Assembly (NCBI RefSeq): GCF_001905885.1
Contig: NZ_LIYH01000003.1
Location: forward strand, 372,001 to 436,000
From: Streptomyces sp. CB03234
GTDB taxonomy: Bacteria > Actinomycetota > Actinomycetes > Streptomycetales > Streptomycetaceae
DNA: 64,000 bases
Direction of reading: 5' to 3'
The position numbers and the translations under genes were made by a program. This document shows positions 23,693 through 32,857 of this stretch, in pieces. The notes beneath the pieces were generated by a model that did not search any database, was not told where the DNA came from, and was given only the letters and a program-made list of their open reading frames with translations. Every line of letters starts with the position of its first letter. Within the stretch, counting starts at the first letter, position 1.

Positions 23693-24559
23693 ATGTCCGT
23701 TCCCACGCTCCTCCCCGCCCTCCCCGCTGCCACCCTGTCCTCGCCCGTCGCCGACGCCTACGCCCGGCTGGCGGAGGTCTTTCCAGGGCTGCGCGTGCGG
23801 GAGCTGGTGGACGGCGAACCGGCGCCGCGAGGTGCCGGCTGGGTGGGCGCGGAGGAGCTGGCCGACGGCGGCGCCGCCCTGGACGCGTTCCTCGCCTGGG
23901 ACAACGCGCAGGTGCTGCGGGACTACGGGCAGCAGGCCCGCCCCGATGTCGTCGCCAGTTTCGGCCTGCACCGGTACGCCTGGCCCGCCTGCCTCCTGAT
24001 CACGGTGCCGTGGTTCCTGCACCGCCGGGTGCCGCGCCTGCCGGTCGGGGAGGTGGCGTTCCAGCGGGCGCTGGGCCGGATGACGGTACGGGTGGGGGAA
24101 TTCGCCTGCCTGCCCGGTGACCCGGCCGCCACGCTGCCCGGCGCCCGGATCGTCCCCGACGAGGAGGCGCTGCGCGGCGAGGTCCGGGCGGCCGTCGCCG
24201 AGCACCTGGGGCCGGTGCTGGACGGTTTCGGGCCCCGGATGCGGCGCGGCAAGCGGGCCCTGTGGGGCATGGCGACCGACGAGATCGTCGAGGGCCTGTG
24301 GTACGTCGGGCACCTGCTGGGCGAGGAGTCCCGGGCCATGGCGGAGCTGTCGCTGCTGCTGCCGGGGTCGGGCACGGCGAAGCCGTACGTCGGTACGGCC
24401 GGCTTCCGTGAGCTGACCGGTCCGGACGGCACCCCGCTGCCGACCCGTGACCGGGCGAGCTGCTGCCTCTTCTACACCCTGCGCCCCGAGGACACCTGTG
24501 TCACCTGTCCGCGTACGTGCGACGCCGACCGTGTCGCCAAGTTGAGCGCATCCGCGTGA
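23693..24559 (+). CDS. FhuF-like (2Fe-2S) ferric-siderophore reductase
   Basis: 288 aa. The C-terminus holds the FhuF-type cluster motif CC-x10-C-x2-C: SCCLFYTLRPEDTCVTCPRTC. Upstream is the FhuF/IucA-like helical region with FGLHRYAWPACLLITVPWFLHRR. FhuF reduces ferric iron in hydroxamate siderophores after uptake in the cytoplasm. The iron box just upstream independently supports an iron-starvation role. ATG at 23693 with GGTGG nearby. Single-gene unit; no siderophore transporter is adjacent. Confidence 0.87.
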   Translation: MSVPTLLPALPAATLSSPVADAYARLAEVFPGLRVRELVDGEPAPRGAGWVGAEELADGGAALDAFLAWDNAQVLRDYGQQARPDVVASFGLHRYAWPACLLITVPWFLHRRVPRLPVGEVAFQRALGRMTVRVGEFACLPGDPAATLPGARIVPDEEALRGEVRAAVAEHLGPVLDGFGPRMRRGKRALWGMATDEIVEGLWYVGHLLGEESRAMAELSLLLPGSGTAKPYVGTAGFRELTGPDGTPLPTRDRASCCLFYTLRPEDTCVTCPRTCDADRVAKLSASA

Positions 24560-24600
24560 CCTCCCCCTGACATCCATGCCACCCGCCCGGGTGGCGTAAA

Positions 24601-24636
24601 TCGAACGCAACTCCCTTGCCCCATACGGCCGTTCGA
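24601..24636. promoter_or_regulatory. Spaced inverted repeat upstream of DUF2637 gene
   Basis: TCGAACG (24601-24607) and CGTTCGA (24630-24636), perfect 7-bp arms 22 nt apart, in the 208-bp gap before the DUF2637 gene. Could be a bipartite operator or a weak terminator of the FhuF-like gene. I see nothing else in the gap. Confidence 0.4.
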
Positions 24637-24767
24637 GCAGATGGCACCTATTCGTATGCCGTGCGGCCTCAATGGCGTTCTCTTGCCACGAAACCCCGTG
24701 AGGCTCCGCGGCGGTCGGCCACTATGGCGCCGAAACGCCCTACAGCGAGCGATGCAAGGGACACCGC

Positions 24768-25910
24768 ATGAGACTGACCGACATATCGCTGGACTGGCTG
24801 CTTCCGGGCGGCGTGATGCTGGTGGGAGTCCTGGCGGCGGTGGCGGTGCTCACACGCGGCAAGCGCGCCGGCGAGAAGGCCGCGGCCGAGGACACCTGGG
24901 AACGCAGCGAGGAACGCCGCCGCCGCAAGGAAGCGGTCTACGGCACCGCCTCCTACCTCCTCCTCTTCTGCTGCGCGGCGGTCGCCGCCGCACTCTCCTT
25001 CCACGGTCTGGTCGGCTTCGGCCGGCAGAACCTGAACCTCTCCGGCGGCTGGGAGTACCTGGTCCCCTTCGGCCTCGACGGCGCCGCCATGTTCTGCTCG
25101 GTCCTCGCGGTGCGCGAGGCCAGCCACGGTGACGCGGCGCTCGGCTCGCGCCTGCTGGTGTGGACGTTCGCGGGCGCGGCCGCCTGGTTCAACTGGGTCC
25201 ACGCGCCGCGCGGCATCGGCCACGCGGGCGCCCCCCACTTCTTCGCGGGCATGTCGCTGTCGGCGGCCGTGCTGTTCGACCGGGCGCTGAAGCAGACCCG
25301 CCGCTCCGCACTGCGGGAGCAGGGCCTGGTGCCCCGGCCGCTGCCGCAGATCCGGATCGTACGGTGGCTGAGGGCGCCCCGCGAGACGTTCGGCGCCTGG
25401 TCGCTGATGCTCCTGGAGGGCGTACGCACCCTGGACGAGGCGGTCGACGAGGTGCGCGAGGACCGGCGGCAGAAGGAGCAGGCCCGGCAGCGGCAGCGCG
25501 AGCACCAGAAGATGGAGCGGGCCCGCCTGAAGGCGTTCAACCGCCAGCACCGGGCCTGGGGGCTCGGGCGTGGCGGCGGACGCCAGGTCGACGTCCGGAC
25601 GATGAACGCCGCGCAGGTCGACGTCCAGGCCATGAACTCGGGGAGCCCCGGGAACTCCGTGGGGGGTTCCGCCCCGGCCGCCGTCGGGGCGTCCGTCGCG
25701 GAGCCCGCCATATCCGACCGAGGAGCCCTGCCGTCCCGTTCCCGGCCCTCCCTCCAGGCCGTGAAGGGCACTGATCCGCCCCGCACGGGCGACCTCCGCA
25801 CGGCCGACTACCGCACGGTCGACCTCACCGCCGAGGACGACACTCAGACGCTGCCCCGGCTGGACTCGCTGGAGCGCAAACTCAAGGATCTGGAGCAGCA
25901 GTTCGGCTGA
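24768..25910 (+). CDS. DUF2637 membrane protein with coiled-coil tail
   Basis: 380 aa. Four or five membrane segments in the first 180 residues (GGVMLVGVLAAVAVL, SYLLLFCCAAVAAALSF, a segment around FGLDGAAMFCSVLAV, and LLVWTFAGAAAWFNWVHA) match the DUF2637 family. The family is related to plasmid-spread (Spd) proteins of Streptomyces and is also common on chromosomes. A charged helical stretch (about 222-260, RQKEQARQRQREHQKMERAR) and a disordered region follow, ending in LDSLERKLKDLEQQFG, a probable short coiled coil. No plasmid genes are nearby. Function unknown. Confidence 0.85.
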   Translation: MRLTDISLDWLLPGGVMLVGVLAAVAVLTRGKRAGEKAAAEDTWERSEERRRRKEAVYGTASYLLLFCCAAVAAALSFHGLVGFGRQNLNLSGGWEYLVPFGLDGAAMFCSVLAVREASHGDAALGSRLLVWTFAGAAAWFNWVHAPRGIGHAGAPHFFAGMSLSAAVLFDRALKQTRRSALREQGLVPRPLPQIRIVRWLRAPRETFGAWSLMLLEGVRTLDEAVDEVREDRRQKEQARQRQREHQKMERARLKAFNRQHRAWGLGRGGGRQVDVRTMNAAQVDVQAMNSGSPGNSVGGSAPAAVGASVAEPAISDRGALPSRSRPSLQAVKGTDPPRTGDLRTADYRTVDLTAEDDTQTLPRLDSLERKLKDLEQQFG

Positions 25911-25922
25911 CCGTTCAGAAGA

Positions 25923-25953
25923 GGAGGGGCCCGCCGGCCGGACGGGCCCCTCC
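25923..25953. terminator. Bidirectional terminator
   Basis: Perfect 11-bp arms GGAGGGGCCCG and CGGGCCCCTCC with a 9-nt loop, between the convergent DUF2637 and HATPase genes. Confidence 0.85.
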
Positions 25954-25954
25954 C

Positions 25955-26422
25955 CTACACCCGGGCGGGCGCGGCGGGAGCCCCGGACAGCTCGAACCAG
26001 ACGACCTTCCCCACGCCGTGCGTGAGCACGCCCCACGCGTCGGCCAGGGCCTGCACCAGGACGAGGCCTCTGCCGTGCGTACCGTCGTCGCAGGCCGGGG
26101 CGTACGGGGTCGGCAGGGCGGTGTCAAAGTCCCGTACCTCCACCCGTAACGTCGCCGGGGTCATGGTGGCCGTGACCACCGCGCCGTGCTCGGTGTGTAT
26201 CAGCGCGTTGGTGACCAGCTCGCTGGCGAGCAGCTCCGCGACGTCCGCCGTACCCGGCTGGCCCCAGTGCCGCAGCAGCTCGCGCAGGGCCCGCCGCACC
26301 TCCGGCACCGCCGCCAGGTCGGCGCACCCCACGTGCCGGCGCCACTGTGTGATCTTCCCGTGCCGTTCAATTCCGGGAACCCGCCCGTCCGTTACGGGTC
26401 CAGCCCCTCCCTGACGTCCCAT
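25955..26422 (-). CDS. ATP-binding (HATPase) regulatory protein
   Basis: 155 aa. GHKL fold with N-box ELLASELVTNALIHTEHG, G1 VRDFDTALPTP and G2 HGRGLVLVQALADAWGV. Same family as the protein at 20088-20522, but monocistronic and without an XRE/DUF397 partner. The ATG at 26422 follows GGGGGAG; an upstream GTG at 26440 is an alternative. Likely a stress or developmental signalling component, possibly an anti-sigma-factor kinase. Confidence 0.87.
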   Translation of the reverse strand: MGRQGGAGPVTDGRVPGIERHGKITQWRRHVGCADLAAVPEVRRALRELLRHWGQPGTADVAELLASELVTNALIHTEHGAVVTATMTPATLRVEVRDFDTALPTPYAPACDDGTHGRGLVLVQALADAWGVLTHGVGKVVWFELSGAPAAPARV

Positions 26423-26611
26423 CGTCTCCCCCACACGCACGTCGTCGGCCCTTCCCCTCGAACAGGTTCACGGGATGCATGCCCCCGCCTACGCGCCGTC
26501 ACGCCTTCGATTCACCGGTCCGGGGGGCGCCCGGGGGGCGCATCGGGGTAAGTCTCCGGCAGGCCGCGTGGAGCGGACACCGCGCGGCGACCGAGCGGAG
26601 GAGGAGCCGCG

Positions 26612-29600
26612 ATGCATGACGACCGCCACCTGGTGGAAGGGCGCCTCGAACGCGCCGTGCGCCAGTTCGTGCGCCCCGCGCAGTACGCGGCCCGGGTCCC
26701 GCTCACGCTGACCGCCTGGCACGCCCCGGGAGAGCCCCGGCCCGTCTCCGAGGCGCTGAGGGCCGCGTACGAGCCGTTCGCGCCCGGCACCGCGTGGGGC
26801 TCGCCCTGGTCCACCACCTGGTTCCGGCTGCGCGGCACCGTGCCGGACGGCTGGGCCGGGCGCCGGGTGGAGGCGGTGATCGACCCGGGCTTCACCGGCG
26901 ACGGGCCGGGGTTCCAGGCGGAGGGGCTGGTGTACGACGCCGGGGGCGTCCCGCTGAAGGGCATCCACCCGCAGAACCGCCACATCCCGGTGGGGGCGCC
27001 CGCACACGGGGGCGAGCCGGTGGACCTCCTCCTGGAGGCGGCGGCGAACCCCGCCGTCCTGCGCGACTTCCGTCCGACCCGCCTCGGGGACGTCCTCACC
27101 GCCGGGGACCGGCCGCTGTACCGGTTCGCCTCCGCCGAACTGGCCGTCCTGGACGAGGAGGTGTGGCACCTGCTCCTGGACATCGAGGTGCTGGACGAGC
27201 TGATGCGTGAACTGCCGGCCGACCGGTCGCGGCGGCACGAGATCCTCCGTGCCCTGGAGGACATGCTCGACGTGCTCGACCTGCACGACGTGTCCGGTAC
27301 GGCGACGGCCGCCCGGGCCCGGCTGGCGGACGCGCTGGCACGGCCCGCACCGGCGAGCGCGCACCGGATCTCGGCGACGGGGCACGCCCACATCGACTCG
27401 GCGTGGCTGTGGCCGCTGCGCGAGACGGTACGCAAGGCGTCGCGGACGTTCGCCAATGTCACGGCCCTCGCGGAGGAGTACCCGGAGCTGGTGTTCGCGT
27501 GCTCGCAGGCGCAGCAGTACGCCTGGGTGCGCGACCACCAGCCGCACATCTGGCAACGCATCAAAAAGGCCGTCCAGCAGGGCACCTGGGCGCCGGTCGG
27601 TTCCATGTGGGTGGAGTCGGACGCCAATATGCCGGGCGGTGAGGCGCTGGCGCGGCAGCTGGTGCACGGCAAGCGGTTCTTCGCCGAGGAGCTGGGGGTG
27701 GAGACGGAGGAGATCTGGCTGCCGGACTCCTTCGGCTACACGGCGGCGTTCCCGCAGCTGGCGAAACTGGCGGGCGTACGGTGGTTCCTCACGCAGAAGC
27801 TGTCGTGGAACCAGTCCAACCGGATGCCGCACCACACGTTCTGGTGGGAGGGCATCGACGGCACCCGCGTCTTCACGCACTTCCCGCCCGTCGACACGTA
27901 CAACTCGCGCATCCATGGCCGGGAACTGGCCCGAGCGGAGCGGAACTTCGCCGACAAGGGCCGCGCCACCCGCTCCCTCGTCCCGTTCGGGTGGGGCGAC
28001 GGCGGTGGCGGACCCACCCGGGAGATGCTGGAGAAGGCGCGCCGGGTGCGGGACCTGGAGGGCTCGCCCCGGGTGACGGTCGAGAAACCGGCGGCGTTCT
28101 TCGCGGCGGCGGAGGAGGAGTACGGGGAGCAGGCCCCGGTGTGGTCGGGCGAGCTGTACCTGGAGCTGCACCGCGCCACGTACACCACCCAGGCGAAGAC
28201 CAAGCAGGGCAACCGGCGCAGCGAGCACCTGCTGCGCGAGACGGAGCTGTGGGCGACGGCGGCGGCGCTGCGCTCGCCCGCGTACCGCTATCCGTACGAG
28301 GACCTGGACCGGATCTGGAAGACGGTGCTGCTGCACCAGTTCCACGACATCCTGCCGGGCTCGTCGATCGCGTGGGTGCACCGGGAGGCGCGGGACACCT
28401 ACGCGCGCGTGCGGGAGGAACTCCAGGAGCTGATCGCGGACGCGGTGGCGGCGCTGGACGGTTCCGGGCCCGCGGTGCTCAACGCCTCGCCGTACGCACG
28501 CGAGGAGGTCGTCGAGACGGACGGCGGCCTTGCGGCGGTACGGGTGCCGCCGCTGGGTGCCGTGCCGCTCGACGCGGCCACGGCCGATATGCGGGAGGTC
28601 GCCGTCCGGCGCGCGGACGAGGGCATCGTCCTGGACAACGGGCTGTTGCGGGTCGTGGTCGACGCGGCGGACGGGACGCTCACCTCGGTACGGGACCTGG
28701 ACGCGGGGCGCGAGGTGCTGGCGCCGGGTGCGCGGGGCAACCTGCTCCAGCTCCATCCCGATCACCCCAACCAGTGGGACGCCTGGGACATCGACCGGCA
28801 CTACCGGCGTACCCGTACGGACCTCACGGCCGCCGCGTCGGTGGAACCGGTCGCGGACGGGCCGCTGCGCGCGGCGGTGCGGGTCGTACGGACCTTCCAC
28901 GCGTCCCGCATCACCCAGGAGATCGGGCTGGCCGCCGGAAGCCGGCGCGTCGACATCACCACCGACATCGACTGGCAGGAGTCCGAGAAGGTCCTCAAGG
29001 CCGCCTTCCCGCTGGACGTGCACGCGGAACGGTCGTCGGCCGAAATCCAGTTCGGGCACGTCCACCGGCCGCCCCACACCAACACGGGCTGGGACGCGGC
29101 CCGGTTCGAGATCTGCGCGCACCGCTGGTTGCGGGTGGCCGAGCCGGGGTACGGGGTGGCCGTCCTCAACGACTCGACGTACGGGCACGACGTCACCCGC
29201 GCCCCGCACCCCGACGGCCTGGGCACCACCGTGCGGCTGACGCTGCTGCGCGCCCCGCACTGCCCGGACCCCGAGACCGACCTGGGCCGGCACCGCTTCC
29301 GGTACGCGCTGCTGCCCGGCTGCTCCACCGCCGACGCCGTACGCGAGGGTCTCGCGCTGAACCTGCCGCTGCGGATCGCGCCCGCCCCCGAGCTGGCGCC
29401 GCTCGTCGACACGGGCAATCCGGCGGTGACCGTCGAGTCGGTCAAGCTCGCCGAGGACCGCGGCGGGGACGTGATCGTACGGCTCTACGAGTCGTGCGGG
29501 ACGCGCGCGCGGGCGACGCTGCGGGCCGGGTTCCCGGTCGCCCGCGCGCTCGTCACCGACCTGCTGGAGCGGCCGCTGCACGAGGCACCCCGGGACCTCG

Positions 29601-29653
29601 TACTCGACCTGCGGCCGTTCCAGATCCTCACCCTGCGCCTGGTCAGGGCCTAG
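26612..29653 (+). CDS. Alpha-mannosidase, glycoside hydrolase family 38
   Basis: 1013 aa, typical of bacterial/vacuolar GH38. After an N-terminal beta domain the catalytic domain starts near residue 250 with ATGHAHIDSAWLWPLRET (zinc ligands His and Asp) and contains WVESDANMPGGEALARQL and WLPDSFGYTAAFPQ, the latter with the nucleophile Asp. TVLLHQFHDILPGSSI near residue 570 supplies another zinc ligand region. C-terminal beta-sandwich domains follow. It removes alpha-linked mannose and needs zinc. No signal peptide, so it is cytoplasmic. Strong ribosome site GGAGGAGGAG. Its 3' end overlaps the convergent poxB gene by 11 bp. Confidence 0.95.
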   Translation: MHDDRHLVEGRLERAVRQFVRPAQYAARVPLTLTAWHAPGEPRPVSEALRAAYEPFAPGTAWGSPWSTTWFRLRGTVPDGWAGRRVEAVIDPGFTGDGPGFQAEGLVYDAGGVPLKGIHPQNRHIPVGAPAHGGEPVDLLLEAAANPAVLRDFRPTRLGDVLTAGDRPLYRFASAELAVLDEEVWHLLLDIEVLDELMRELPADRSRRHEILRALEDMLDVLDLHDVSGTATAARARLADALARPAPASAHRISATGHAHIDSAWLWPLRETVRKASRTFANVTALAEEYPELVFACSQAQQYAWVRDHQPHIWQRIKKAVQQGTWAPVGSMWVESDANMPGGEALARQLVHGKRFFAEELGVETEEIWLPDSFGYTAAFPQLAKLAGVRWFLTQKLSWNQSNRMPHHTFWWEGIDGTRVFTHFPPVDTYNSRIHGRELARAERNFADKGRATRSLVPFGWGDGGGGPTREMLEKARRVRDLEGSPRVTVEKPAAFFAAAEEEYGEQAPVWSGELYLELHRATYTTQAKTKQGNRRSEHLLRETELWATAAALRSPAYRYPYEDLDRIWKTVLLHQFHDILPGSSIAWVHREARDTYARVREELQELIADAVAALDGSGPAVLNASPYAREEVVETDGGLAAVRVPPLGAVPLDAATADMREVAVRRADEGIVLDNGLLRVVVDAADGTLTSVRDLDAGREVLAPGARGNLLQLHPDHPNQWDAWDIDRHYRRTRTDLTAAASVEPVADGPLRAAVRVVRTFHASRITQEIGLAAGSRRVDITTDIDWQESEKVLKAAFPLDVHAERSSAEIQFGHVHRPPHTNTGWDAARFEICAHRWLRVAEPGYGVAVLNDSTYGHDVTRAPHPDGLGTTVRLTLLRAPHCPDPETDLGRHRFRYALLPGCSTADAVREGLALNLPLRIAPAPELAPLVDTGNPAVTVESVKLAEDRGGDVIVRLYESCGTRARATLRAGFPVARALVTDLLERPLHEAPRDLVLDLRPFQILTLRLVRA

Positions 29654-31385
29654 GGACGTTCCGCAGGTTGGAGCGGGCCATCTGGAGCATCCGGCCCACT
29701 CCCCCGTCCAGCACGATCTTGCCGGCGGACAGCGCGAAGCCGGTCACCATCTCCGCCTTGATCTTCGGCGGGATGGACAGCGCGTTGGGGTCGGTGACGA
29801 CGTCGACGAGCGCCGGGCCCTTGTGCCTGAAGGCGTCCTTGAGCGCGCCCGCGAGTTCCTTGGGCTTCTCCACCCGTACGCCGTACGCGCCGGCGGCGCG
29901 GGCGACGGCCGCGAAGTCGGGGTTGTGGTTGGCGGTTCCGTACGACGGCAGACCCGCCACCATCATCTCCAGCTCGACCATCCCCAGCGAGGAGTTGTCG
30001 AACAGCACCACCTTCACCGGCAGGTCGTGCTGCACCAGGCTCAGGAAGTCCCCCATCAGCATGGAGAACCCGCCGTCGCCCGACATGGAGACGACCTGCC
30101 GCCTGCGGTCGGTGAACTGGGCGCCGATCGCCTGCGGCAGGGCGTTGGCCATCGAGCCGTGGCTGAACGAACCGATGATCCGGCGCCGCCCGTTGGGGGT
30201 GAGGTAGCGGGCCGCCCACACATTGCACATCCCCGTGTCGACGGTGAAGATCGCGTCGTCGTCGGCGATCTCGTCGAGCACGGACGCCACGTACTCGGGA
30301 TGGATCGGAACGTGCTTCTCGACCTTCCGCGTGTACGCCTTGACGACCCCCTCCAGCGCGTCGGCGTGCTTCTTCAGCATCGTGTCGAGGAACTTCCGGT
30401 CCGTCTTGGCGCGCACGCGCGGGGTGAGACAGCGCAGCGTCTCGCGCACATCGCCCCACACCGCCAGATCCAGCTTGGAGCGGCGGCCGAGGTGCTCGGG
30501 CCGCACGTCCACCTGGACGATCTTCACGTCGTCGGGCAGGAAGGCGTTGTACGGGAAGTCGGTGCCCAGCAGGATCAGCAGGTCGCACTCGTGGGTGGCC
30601 TCGTAGGCGGCGCCGTAACCGAGGAGCCCGCTCATCCCCACGTCGTACGGATTGTCGTACTGGATCCATTCCTTGCCACGCAGGGCGTGCCCGATCGGTG
30701 CCTTGATCCGCTCCGCGAACTGCATGACCTCCGGGTGCGCGCCCTTGGTGCCGCTGCCGCAGAACAGCGTGACCTTGTCGGCGTCGTCGATCAGCCGGAC
30801 CAGGGCGTCGATCTCGGCGTCACCGGGGCGCACCGTCGGGCGCGAGGTGACGAGCGCGTGCTCCACCGCCTTCTCCGGCGCCTGCTGGGCGGCGATGTCA
30901 CCGGGCAGCGACACCACGCTGACACCGCTGCGGCCGACGGCGTGCTGAATGGCCGTCTGGAGCAGCCGGGGCATCTGCTGGGGGCTGGAGACGAGTTCGC
31001 TGTAGTGGCTGCACTCCTGGAACAGCCGGTCGGGGTGGGTCTCCTGGAAGTAGCCGAGCCCGATCTCGCCCGACGGGATGTGGGAGGCGAGGGCGAGGAC
31101 GGGGGCCATCGAGCGGTGGGCGTCGTAGAGGCCGTTGATGAGGTGGAGGTTGCCGGGGCCGCACGATCCGGCGCAGGCCGCGAGCCTGCCGGTGATCTGC
31201 GCCTCGGCCCCGGCGGCGAACGCGGCCGTCTCCTCGTGCCGGACCTGGATCCACTCCACTCCGGGGGTACGGCGGATGGCGTCGACGACCGGGTTCAGGC
31301 TGTCGCCGACGACCCCGTACAGCCGCTGCACACCGGCGCGGGCCAGGATGTCGACGAACTGTTCTGCCACATTCTGTTTGGCCAT
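29643..31385 (-). CDS. poxB: Pyruvate dehydrogenase (quinone)/PoxB-like ThDP enzyme
   Basis: 580 aa. Three-domain thiamine-diphosphate fold: N-terminal Pyr domain with VYG-type GVVGDSLNPVVDAI and catalytic RHEETAAFAAGAEAQITG (Glu), a central domain (about 190-330), and a C-terminal PP domain with the ThDP motif GDGGFSMLMGDFLSLVQHDLPVKVVLFDNSSLG (GDG...N, shown by position about 425-455). PoxB oxidises pyruvate to acetate and CO2, passing electrons to membrane quinone. It could also be another acetolactate-synthase-like enzyme. I start at the ATG at 31385, with GGATGGA upstream. Confidence 0.88.
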   Translation of the reverse strand: MAKQNVAEQFVDILARAGVQRLYGVVGDSLNPVVDAIRRTPGVEWIQVRHEETAAFAAGAEAQITGRLAACAGSCGPGNLHLINGLYDAHRSMAPVLALASHIPSGEIGLGYFQETHPDRLFQECSHYSELVSSPQQMPRLLQTAIQHAVGRSGVSVVSLPGDIAAQQAPEKAVEHALVTSRPTVRPGDAEIDALVRLIDDADKVTLFCGSGTKGAHPEVMQFAERIKAPIGHALRGKEWIQYDNPYDVGMSGLLGYGAAYEATHECDLLILLGTDFPYNAFLPDDVKIVQVDVRPEHLGRRSKLDLAVWGDVRETLRCLTPRVRAKTDRKFLDTMLKKHADALEGVVKAYTRKVEKHVPIHPEYVASVLDEIADDDAIFTVDTGMCNVWAARYLTPNGRRRIIGSFSHGSMANALPQAIGAQFTDRRRQVVSMSGDGGFSMLMGDFLSLVQHDLPVKVVLFDNSSLGMVELEMMVAGLPSYGTANHNPDFAAVARAAGAYGVRVEKPKELAGALKDAFRHKGPALVDVVTDPNALSIPPKIKAEMVTGFALSAGKIVLDGGVGRMLQMARSNLRNVPRP

Positions 31386-31412
31386 GCGTCCATCCACGCA
31401 CGACGCACGCCG

Positions 31413-32615
31413 TTACGCCTCCCAGACGCCCACGCTCGTACGGTCATCGGCGTACCCCTTCACCCGCAGCCCGCTGTCCGCCAGGAACTGCGCGAGGCCC
31501 GGCGGCTCCCCCGTCCCCCAGCGCTCGGCCAGCTCCTTCGCGAGGGCGGGCTCGCCGCGCAGCGGCTCGGCGAGACCGGGCCCGGCGAGCAGCAGGATGT
31601 CACCGGGCCGGGCGACGGAGGCCCGGAAGCGGAACGGTTCGGCGGGCGGCGGGGCGGGCGGCTCGACGTACGGGGACGGGGGCGTGGTGATGCCCAGGTC
31701 CATGGTCAGCCGGTCACCCTGCTCGGTCTCGGCCGGCGGCGAGCCATAGCCCATCACGGGCTCTCCGCCGGTCGCGGCCGGTTCGCGCAGCTGCGGCTCG
31801 ATGTCCTGCCAGGCCCCGTCCCGGAGGCGGAACAGCCCGCCGTCCCCGACACCGAAGAACACCCGGGTACGGCAACCGGGATCGGCCGTCAGCAGCAGGC
31901 AGCGCAGCCCGGCGGTGTACTCCCCGGGCGCCACGCCCAGGTCGGCGGCGCGGGCGCGCAGCTTGCCGTAGGAGCGGTCGGTGAGCCGGTGCAGGCCGGA
32001 CTTGAGGTCGCCGCGGCGGCCGGCGCGGATGTCCTCGGCGAGCCGCGCGTGACTGCGCCCGACGGCTTCGGCGATCCAGCGGCACGCGTCGGCGGCGGCG
32101 AGGTGGGCGCCCTCGGTGCCGCGGGCCCCGGTGGCGACGGCGACCAGGACGAGCGCGGCCTCGCCGGTGCCGAAGCGGGCGGTGAGCAGCGCGTCGCGGC
32201 GCGGCTCGCCCCGGTAGCGCGCGGAGTCGCCGCGCACGGACGCGGCGCGCAGCGTGTACGTCCCGTACCGCGCCCCGTCCAGGACGGTGTCGGCGACGAG
32301 CTCGGCCAAGCCGTGCGCCCGCGCCTCCGGGAGCGCGGTGGGCTCGGGCTCGTAGGTGGGCGGCCCGTCACCGACGTACTCGACACGGGGACGCGGCAGG
32401 CGGAACGTACGCGGCCCCTCCGCCGGGTCCTTGGGCTCCCAGGGGGCGCGGCTCCGGCCGGGCGGACCGGCCGCGACGGTGCCGGACGCCGAGTCGAAGC
32501 GGTCGTCCAGGGTGTCGCCCGACGCGGACGGGGCCGTGTCCGGCGCGGTGTCGTCGTACAGCCTCTCCCACCAGTCGTCCTCGCCGGTGGTGGGCGTATC
32601 CCCCTGTGGGCTCAT
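31413..32615 (-). CDS. PP2C-like serine/threonine phosphatase domain protein
   Basis: 400 aa. The N-terminal 90 residues are acidic and disordered (GEDDWWERLYDDTAPD). From about 115 the sequence resembles PP2C: YGTYTLRAASVRGDSARYRGEPRRD, then VLVAVATGARGTEGAHLAAADACRW, FGVGDGGLFRLRDG and GDILLLAGPGLAEPL. The family's acidic metal ligands are partly altered (GDGG is GARG where metal-binding DG is expected), so catalytic activity is uncertain. It is divergent from the HTH regulator gene. Start ATG at 32615 gives MSPQGDTPTTGED. Confidence 0.75.
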   Translation of the reverse strand: MSPQGDTPTTGEDDWWERLYDDTAPDTAPSASGDTLDDRFDSASGTVAAGPPGRSRAPWEPKDPAEGPRTFRLPRPRVEYVGDGPPTYEPEPTALPEARAHGLAELVADTVLDGARYGTYTLRAASVRGDSARYRGEPRRDALLTARFGTGEAALVLVAVATGARGTEGAHLAAADACRWIAEAVGRSHARLAEDIRAGRRGDLKSGLHRLTDRSYGKLRARAADLGVAPGEYTAGLRCLLLTADPGCRTRVFFGVGDGGLFRLRDGAWQDIEPQLREPAATGGEPVMGYGSPPAETEQGDRLTMDLGITTPPSPYVEPPAPPPAEPFRFRASVARPGDILLLAGPGLAEPLRGEPALAKELAERWGTGEPPGLAQFLADSGLRVKGYADDRTSVGVWEA

Positions 32616-32857
32616 GCCCTTAATTGTCGACCGCGCGGGCCGTACGAAAACGGGCATGTGGAAAAGTGGTCCGCCGGGCGGCCCCACCCCCCACGGGAAG
32701 GACGCCCGGCGGACCGGCGTGGTCGACGCACGTCGTACGCGCGGACCACGGTCCGGGGGTCTTCATCCCACCCGCCGGTAGGTCGTACCGGGGGAAGAGG
32801 ATGGGCAGGTTTCGAGAGTAATCGCTTTCGTCGAATCATGAACGGAATGTCCACGGA

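Noticed and set aside
26489..29581. 1030-codon minus-strand open frame
   Set aside because: Antisense of the GH38 mannosidase, which has all catalytic motifs.
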